From Agrobacterium tumefaciens (lineage in GTDB: Bacteria > Pseudomonadota > Alphaproteobacteria > Rhizobiales > Rhizobiaceae), in the NCBI RefSeq assembly GCF_009649785.1, contig NZ_WJOK01000005.1:62001-126000 (forward strand): a stretch of DNA of 64,000 bases, read 5' to 3'. The notes below the pieces were generated by a model. It was not told the DNA's origin, searched no databases, and was given only the letters and a program-made list of their open reading frames with translations. Below, piece by piece: positions 59,401 to 64,000 of this stretch. Made by a program: the position numbers and the translations under genes. Within the stretch, counting starts at the first letter, position 1. Each line of letters opens with the position of its first letter.

Positions 59401-62400
59401 CGGCCTGCTGCGAAGTGACACCCACATGGCGCATCTGCACCTGCGTGCGCGTCCATGCATGCACGAGTTCATGGGCAAATGCGTCCGGATGGCGATAACG
59501 GTCGATCGCCTTGTCGACTTCCTCGCGGCTCGGCGCGGCAATCGTCCAGAAAATCACGCTCACCTTCTTGCCGGCCGGTACGCGCACAGTGCGGCGCAAC
59601 GACAGGATTGGATCGAGCGTGAAGCCATCGGTGTTGGAAAGCGTGGCACCGGTATCGAATGCAGCCGCTTCACCGAGCGATCTGCCGCGGCCGATGAACT
59701 TGGCACGGTCCGTCTCAAACTCCGTCGGGCGCGATGGGCCGGCGTTATCGGCAGCAAGATGCGCGATGATCGTTCCGGGCTCATTCGGGCTGCGGCGGTT
59801 ACGCCAGGCGCGGATGACATCGCCGCGCCGGCCGATCTCCGTCTGCACGAACATGCGCGAGAACAGCGGATGGGCGTTGTCGTCGTCTTCCGACGCAATG
59901 ACCGGCTCCATATAGGAGGTCACTTCAATGTAACGATCCTCGGAACCGACATTGAGCAGCGTGACGCGGCGGCCATCGGCATCGTGCTCGGTGGCGACGA
60001 TGCATTCAACGACGCTCTGCAGATCGCCGACATTCTTGTGGAATTCGGCCTTGTCGTCGGTGAAGATCGTCTTTGTCTTTTCGCCTTCGATGACACGCGG
60101 CTCAGCCGTCGCACTCCACCATTGTCCATTGGTGGTATCGCGCAGGAAGATGAAGGTTCCCCAACGATCTTCGGTCGGGTCGGCCTTCCAGCGGGAAATC
60201 GCCTGACCGTTCCATTTCGAATATCCAGCACCCGTTGAGGTGAGCATCGTCGAATAATGGCCGTTCGACAGGAACACCACTTCGCGGTCGCGCACGGCCG
60301 GGTCGGCGATGGAGCGCACTTCCGCACGCAGCAGGTCTGCCTGTTCCTTGCCGGGGGTTTCCGGCTCGTATTTGGCGCTCATGACAGGCACTTCGCGCGG
60401 TGCCTTTTCCTGCAACAGGAGTTCGGCCGCCTCGATTACCGGGTCGGAATGGAAGAGTTCGCGCAACACACCGTCAAAGGCGACGTTGGCGACAGCCGCG
60501 ATCGACATGCCGTGGTGGTGGGCATAATAGTTGTAGACCACCGCGCAGACCTTGCCGTCAGGCACACGTGTCGGCGTGAAATCCACGGCATCATGGAAGC
60601 CGTACTGTCCAAGCGCGCCAAGCTTGCGCAGCTTGTCGAGGTTTTCCAGCGCACCGTCAGGATCGTACTGGCTTGCGAGGATCGACGCATAGGGTGCGAT
60701 GACAGCATTCTGGCCGAGACCGCGCTTGAGGCCAAGCGTCGGCACACCGAAATTGGTGTACTGGTAGTTCATGTTGTGATCGCGGGCGTTGAACGCCGCT
60801 TCGGAAATGCCCCATGGCGTGCCGAGACGGCGGCCGTGGTTCATCTGTTCCTTGACGATCAGATTGTTGGTCTGGTTGAGAATGCCACCCTGACGCTCCT
60901 GCATGACGAGCGGAGGCATCAGATATTCGAACATCGAACCCGACCAGGAGACCAACGCGCCCTGCGCACCGATCGGCACGACCTGGCGGCCGAGACGGTA
61001 CCAGTGCTCGGTCGGCAGATCGCCCTTGGCGATGGCAAACAGGCTGGTCAGGCGGCATTCGGACGCCAGAAGGTCGTAGCAGGCCTCGTCCAGTTCCTTG
61101 CTTTCGACGCGGTAGCCGATCGACAGAAGACGGCGATCCTTGCGATAAAGGAACGTGAAATCCATCGAGAAAGCGAGGTTGCGGCTGCGGTCACGCAGCG
61201 ATGCAAGACGCTGGCGTAGCGGCTCCATATTGGTGAGGTCGATGGCGCTGTCTGAAATATGCGCCTCGCAGCAATCCACGAGCAATTGTGCCCAGCGTGT
61301 CACTTCCGCGCTCTGCGCAGACTTCACTTCGTGATCGACATTGGTAGCGAGCTTCTGGATGTCGCGCGCGAGTACCGCAAGATTGATGACGCGGATCGAT
61401 GCGAATTCATGCTCGCGCTTGACCGAGGCAAGAGCGTTCGAAAAACCGATGATGCGTTCTTCAAGGCGGCGATGCAGCGGACGCAGGTTCTTGCGGTCGT
61501 CAGGCAGCGCTTTCAGCGTTTCGCGCAGAATACCGGCGAGATCGCCGATACCGTCGAGATTACCCTGAAGATGCGCGGAAGGCGCTTCTGCCCACTGGCG
61601 GCAGGCAGACGAAACCGCAATCAGGTGACCGGCGAGATTACCGCTGTCCACCGCCGAAACGTAACGGGGACCAAGCGTCTGCAGCGTGTCCGTATGGTAC
61701 CAGTTGTAGAGATGGCCGCGATGTTTCTCCATCTTCTCTACGGTCTGGATCGTGTTCTCGATCCGCTCCAGCGTATCGGCAAAGCTGATCCAGCCAAACT
61801 GGCGCGCCGAAATGATGGAAAGCAGGTAAACGCCAATATTGGTAGGCGATGTACGCGAGGCAACAATCGGCTCCGGCGTTTCCTGGAAGTTGTCCGGCGG
61901 CAGGTGGTTTTCCTGCGGCGTCACGAAGGCTTCGTAATAACGCCACGTGCGACGCGCGATCTTGCGAAGCTCGAAAGAGACGTGTTCCGAAACGAACAGC
62001 CGGTCTTCGGTTTCCGCCGACTGGCTGACATACCAGGCAACGGCGGGAGACAGAACCCAGAGCAATGTGAAGGGAATGCCGATCAGGAAGGCGTTGTCAC
62101 CGGGCAGCGCCGCAAACAACAGGCCGAGCATGGCCACAACAGGCGCATGCCACATCTGGCGGAAATAATAGGTGATGCCGCCCTGGGCGCTAGACTGCAT
62201 GCTGGCGGCGGTGCGCCATTCCAGCATCAGCTTGTGGCTGACGAGCAGACGGTAGAGCGAACGGACAATTGCATCCGTCATCATGCAGGCAGAATCGGCA
62301 ATGAAGACGATACGCAGCGCAACCTGCGCATTGGTGGCGCGGATTTCCGACCAGATGGTGTGGAAATGCGCCTGAGGCACGATATCAGTGGAGCGCGGCA

Positions 62401-64000
62401 CGAGGCCGGAAAGCAGCGAGAGCGTCGGAGCGACGAACAGCGAGAAGATCAGCAGGATCTGCCAGATCAGCGCACCGAGCGGGTCCATGAAATACCAGCC
62501 GAGGATCGAGGCGAAGAACCATGCAATCGGCGTCAGCGAACGGCGAAGGTTATCGACCATCTTCCACCGGCCGATCGCGGTAACACCACGGGCGCGGTCG
62601 AGAATATAGGGAAGCAGCTGCCAGTCGCCACGCGCCCAGCGATGCTGGCGCGAGACTTCCACCTCGTAGCGGGTCGGGAAATCCTCGACCAGTTCCACAT
62701 CGGTCACCAGCGCGCAGCGCGCAAAGGATCCTTCGAGCAAATCGTGGCTGAGGATGGAGTTTTCCTCGATCCGGCCCTTAAGCGCCGCCTCGAAGGCATC
62801 CACGTCGTAAAGACCCTTGCCGGTGAAGGTGCCTTCGGAGGTCAGGTCCTGATAAACGTCGGAAACGGTGAAGACGTAAGGGTCGATACCGCGATTGATC
62901 GAGAAGACACGCTGGAAGACGGAGGCATCCTTGCCCGTCGTCAGCGAAGGCGTAACGCGCGGCTGCAACAGGCCATAACCTTCAACCACACGTCCCGAGA
63001 CCGGATCGATGACGGGGCGGTTGATCGGGTGATGCATCTTGCCGACGAGCTTGGTCACCGCATCGCGCATCAGGCGCGTATCGGCATCAAGCGTCATGAC
63101 GTATTTGACATCGGCCGGCACAATATTGGCGCCACCGAGGAATGTCGTGTCCTTGTCGCCGCGCAGCAGCATGTTCAGTTCATGCAGCTTGCCACGCTTG
63201 CGCTCCCAGCCCATCCAGCAGCCTTCGGACGGGTTGTAGATGCGGCGGCGGTGCAGCAGGTAGAAACGCGTCTTGCCATCGAAGGCATAACGGCTGTTCA
63301 GCGCCGCCAGTTCGCGCTTGGCATATTCGAGAATCTCGAGATCGTCGCCGGACTGCTCATATTGGGCATCGCGCCAGTCGCTGACCAGCGCGAAATAAAT
63401 CTCGCCATGCGGATTGGCGAGATAATGCACCTCGATATTGCGCATCATCTCGTCGACGCTGTCGCGGCTGGTCAACATGCAGGGCACGGCAACAAGCGTG
63501 CGGGCGTCCTGTGGAATACCGTTCTTGAACTCGTATCCGACCAACCGGAACGGCTTCACGAAGAAAGTGACGAGCGTGTTGAACAAACCGGTCGCGCCTT
63601 CCGAAGCAGGCAATGCAAACATCAAGAGGAATGCGGTCACCACATACCAGGGCATGCCCGCTTCGGCCAGGAACCAGCCGACGGCAAGCATGACGAGCGC
63701 GGTGATGAGAAACACTGGCGCCGCAATTGCGAGCCAGTTGAACTTGCGCATAGACCGGACGATATGCTGCGAGACCAGCGGCCTGTAAGCGAGCACCTTT
63801 TCAAGCTCGAACCGGCGCTCGCCGACGAGTACGGAGCCGACATTGACGCGATGGTTTTCAGACACCTCGGCAGGCTCGCCGGATCTCGCCATTTCCACGG
63901 CGGCACGCGCGACCTCTACCTCTGTCTTGGGGGAGCGACGCGCCAGAAGCTCGATCGTGTTGCGATAGGTGTTGCGCGAACCGAAATCGAGAATCTCGTA
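56462..64000 (-). CDS. chvB: Cyclic beta-1,2-glucan synthase ChvB/NdvB (partial at 5' end)
   Basis: The giant synthase is open from the right edge to its stop, 2512 residues visible. Full ChvB/NdvB proteins are about 2830, so roughly 320 N-terminal residues lie outside. Membrane helices flank a glycosyltransferase (GT84) domain with the DADTRL aspartates near visible residue 300 and RQHRWARGDWQL near 450. A long middle region follows. The C-terminal GH94 phosphorylase-like part has GGDWNDGMNRVG near residue 2200 and controls glucan chain length. It primes, elongates and cyclises the glucan that ChvA exports. A GTG at 63898 is internal, not the true start. Confidence 0.97.
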   Translation of the reverse strand, partial: YEILDFGSRNTYRNTIELLARRSPKTEVEVARAAVEMARSGEPAEVSENHRVNVGSVLVGERRFELEKVLAYRPLVSQHIVRSMRKFNWLAIAAPVFLITALVMLAVGWFLAEAGMPWYVVTAFLLMFALPASEGATGLFNTLVTFFVKPFRLVGYEFKNGIPQDARTLVAVPCMLTSRDSVDEMMRNIEVHYLANPHGEIYFALVSDWRDAQYEQSGDDLEILEYAKRELAALNSRYAFDGKTRFYLLHRRRIYNPSEGCWMGWERKRGKLHELNMLLRGDKDTTFLGGANIVPADVKYVMTLDADTRLMRDAVTKLVGKMHHPINRPVIDPVSGRVVEGYGLLQPRVTPSLTTGKDASVFQRVFSINRGIDPYVFTVSDVYQDLTSEGTFTGKGLYDVDAFEAALKGRIEENSILSHDLLEGSFARCALVTDVELVEDFPTRYEVEVSRQHRWARGDWQLLPYILDRARGVTAIGRWKMVDNLRRSLTPIAWFFASILGWYFMDPLGALIWQILLIFSLFVAPTLSLLSGLVPRSTDIVPQAHFHTIWSEIRATNAQVALRIVFIADSACMMTDAIVRSLYRLLVSHKLMLEWRTAASMQSSAQGGITYYFRQMWHAPVVAMLGLLFAALPGDNAFLIGIPFTLLWVLSPAVAWYVSQSAETEDRLFVSEHVSFELRKIARRTWRYYEAFVTPQENHLPPDNFQETPEPIVASRTSPTNIGVYLLSIISARQFGWISFADTLERIENTIQTVEKMEKHRGHLYNWYHTDTLQTLGPRYVSAVDSGNLAGHLIAVSSACRQWAEAPSAHLQGNLDGIGDLAGILRETLKALPDDRKNLRPLHRRLEERIIGFSNALASVKREHEFASIRVINLAVLARDIQKLATNVDHEVKSAQSAEVTRWAQLLVDCCEAHISDSAIDLTNMEPLRQRLASLRDRSRNLAFSMDFTFLYRKDRRLLSIGYRVESKELDEACYDLLASECRLTSLFAIAKGDLPTEHWYRLGRQVVPIGAQGALVSWSGSMFEYLMPPLVMQERQGGILNQTNNLIVKEQMNHGRRLGTPWGISEAAFNARDHNMNYQYTNFGVPTLGLKRGLGQNAVIAPYASILASQYDPDGALENLDKLRKLGALGQYGFHDAVDFTPTRVPDGKVCAVVYNYYAHHHGMSIAAVANVAFDGVLRELFHSDPVIEAAELLLQEKAPREVPVMSAKYEPETPGKEQADLLRAEVRSIADPAVRDREVVFLSNGHYSTMLTSTGAGYSKWNGQAISRWKADPTEDRWGTFIFLRDTTNGQWWSATAEPRVIEGEKTKTIFTDDKAEFHKNVGDLQSVVECIVATEHDADGRRVTLLNVGSEDRYIEVTSYMEPVIASEDDDNAHPLFSRMFVQTEIGRRGDVIRAWRNRRSPNEPGTIIAHLAADNAGPSRPTEFETDRAKFIGRGRSLGEAAAFDTGATLSNTDGFTLDPILSLRRTVRVPAGKKVSVIFWTIAAPSREEVDKAIDRYRHPDAFAHELVHAWTRTQVQMRHVGVTSQQAAAFQHLGRYLTYPDMHLRADSETLKTGLASQRALWPLAISGDFPIFSLRINDDMDMDIAREALSAHEYLRSRGVIFDLVIVNERAASYAQDMQHALDHISEAQRRINPADGGRPHVFSVRRDLMDEETWSALLAASRVVLHVRNGKIVDQINRAVSLFAAHRGPDGATEAAQARLPVPAFPVAEAVEDAGDLDFWNGFGGFAKSGEEYVVRLHGGQSTPHPWINVISNESFGFHVSAEGAGFTWSRNSRDYQLTPWSNDPVINRPGEAFYVADVETGKLYTPCAALSRDPEALFETRHGLGYSVMTGKTDKLEVEVTQTVDREKPVKFSQLIVRNKGSKSRRLKVYAYVEWVLGNNGQKSAPFILSRHDAGSNAIFASNPYSIDYSTRTAFLTLDSEASGFTTSRREFIGRFGSAQAPQGIVSGAALSGSTEVDGDPCAALMQEIHLKPGEERHMTFILGDADNAEEAATLVEQVRAADFQSVLEGSKAFWTGFTGQLQVTTPDAGFNHMVNSWLPYQALACRILARTAFYQSSGAFGFRDQLQDTLAFLLYQPDLARKQILRAAGRQFAEGDVQHWWLPLTGAGVRTTISDDVVWLAYAINQYVSATGDAAILDESIPFIKGPALMPGQHDAFFQPETSDKSASLYEHAALALDLAIHRTGENGLPLIIGGDWNDGMNRVGIGGKGTSVWLGWFLAGALRDFIAIAEKRGDTDRVGRWSAHREKLRNALETAGWDGSYYRRGYFDDGTPLGSATSEECQIDSLGQSWSVLSGEGEEGRSRQAMDAVIEHLVDEKAGIIRLFTPPFSRAPHDPGYIKGYPPGVRENGGQYTHAATWVVLALAKQGRAQEAWNCFKLLNPVNHALDAASSETYRVEPYVVTADVYGEGAYAGRGGWSWYTGSAGWLYRAAIEGILGITRTEGKLHIAPSLPEDWSGFSVKITLDGKAKDIVVSRKAGTAEVSVSVDGKPLSADDRVIPFD

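Noticed and set aside
57236-60238. A 1000-codon open frame on the plus strand inside chvB
   Set aside because: Antisense shadow of the cyclic glucan synthase, without a ribosome site or recognisable domain.

Overview
This 64 kb window is a piece of a main chromosome from an alphaproteobacterium of the Rhizobiales, most likely the Agrobacterium tumefaciens complex. The grounds are the chvA/chvB (ndvA/ndvB) cyclic beta-1,2-glucan pair at 54.3-64 kb, a metA gene behind a SAM-II riboswitch, a ybhL-type leader RNA, a rhizobial-type pyruvate carboxylase, and CTTGAC/CTTAAC-type promoters. The strain cannot be fixed from sequence alone. No tRNA, rRNA, CRISPR array, insertion sequence, prophage or origin was seen. 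Most of the window is ordinary core genome.

Layout. 1-4.4 kb: a signal-peptide protein cut by the window edge, a YbbA/YbbP-like ABC exporter pair, and a Bax-inhibitor-1 protein behind a structured leader. 4.5-9 kb: a DUF2794 protein, a secreted DUF1223 protein and aconitase A. 9.2-12.2 kb: ccmABCDG for cytochrome c maturation. 12.2-18.4 kb, minus strand: a membrane diguanylate cyclase, then the tightly packed operon dapF-mtaB-ftsY-yciB-DUF2585. 18.6-19.6 kb: a metallo-beta-lactamase-fold protein that appears cut short by a nonsense codon. 19.7-25.3 kb: ffh, chorismate mutase, rpsP, rimM, trmD and rplS, with a reversed TauE/SafE permease between trmD and rplS. 25.5-29.7 kb: a type I secretion cassette (ABC ATPase, HlyD-type adaptor, RTX-like cargo) with very AT-rich flanks. 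29.8-34.5 kb: an MFS permease, leuC, and an M48 metallopeptidase with a LysM-like end.

34.7-41.3 kb, minus strand: thiBPQ behind a TPP riboswitch, a VOC protein, an ABC-F ATPase and thiamine pyrophosphokinase, so thiamine import and activation lie close together. 41.3-43.5 kb: metA behind a SAM-II riboswitch and terminator, then an aldose 1-epimerase. 43.6-49.5 kb: mtgA, a short-chain prenyl diphosphate synthase, an OmpA-type lipoprotein, ispG, an MFS permease and a DeoR-type regulator. 49.6-53.1 kb: pyruvate carboxylase. 53.2-64 kb: a LuxR solo divergent from chvA, and chvB running off the right edge.

The main points for follow-up are the nonsense codon in the MBL protein, the SAM-II/terminator pairing model at metA, the compact T1SS/RTX cassette, twin palindromes between the LuxR solo and chvA, paired 12-bp inverted repeats upstream of the MFS gene at 31.1 kb, and a probable short structured RNA before ffh. 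I saw no clearly new multi-gene system.
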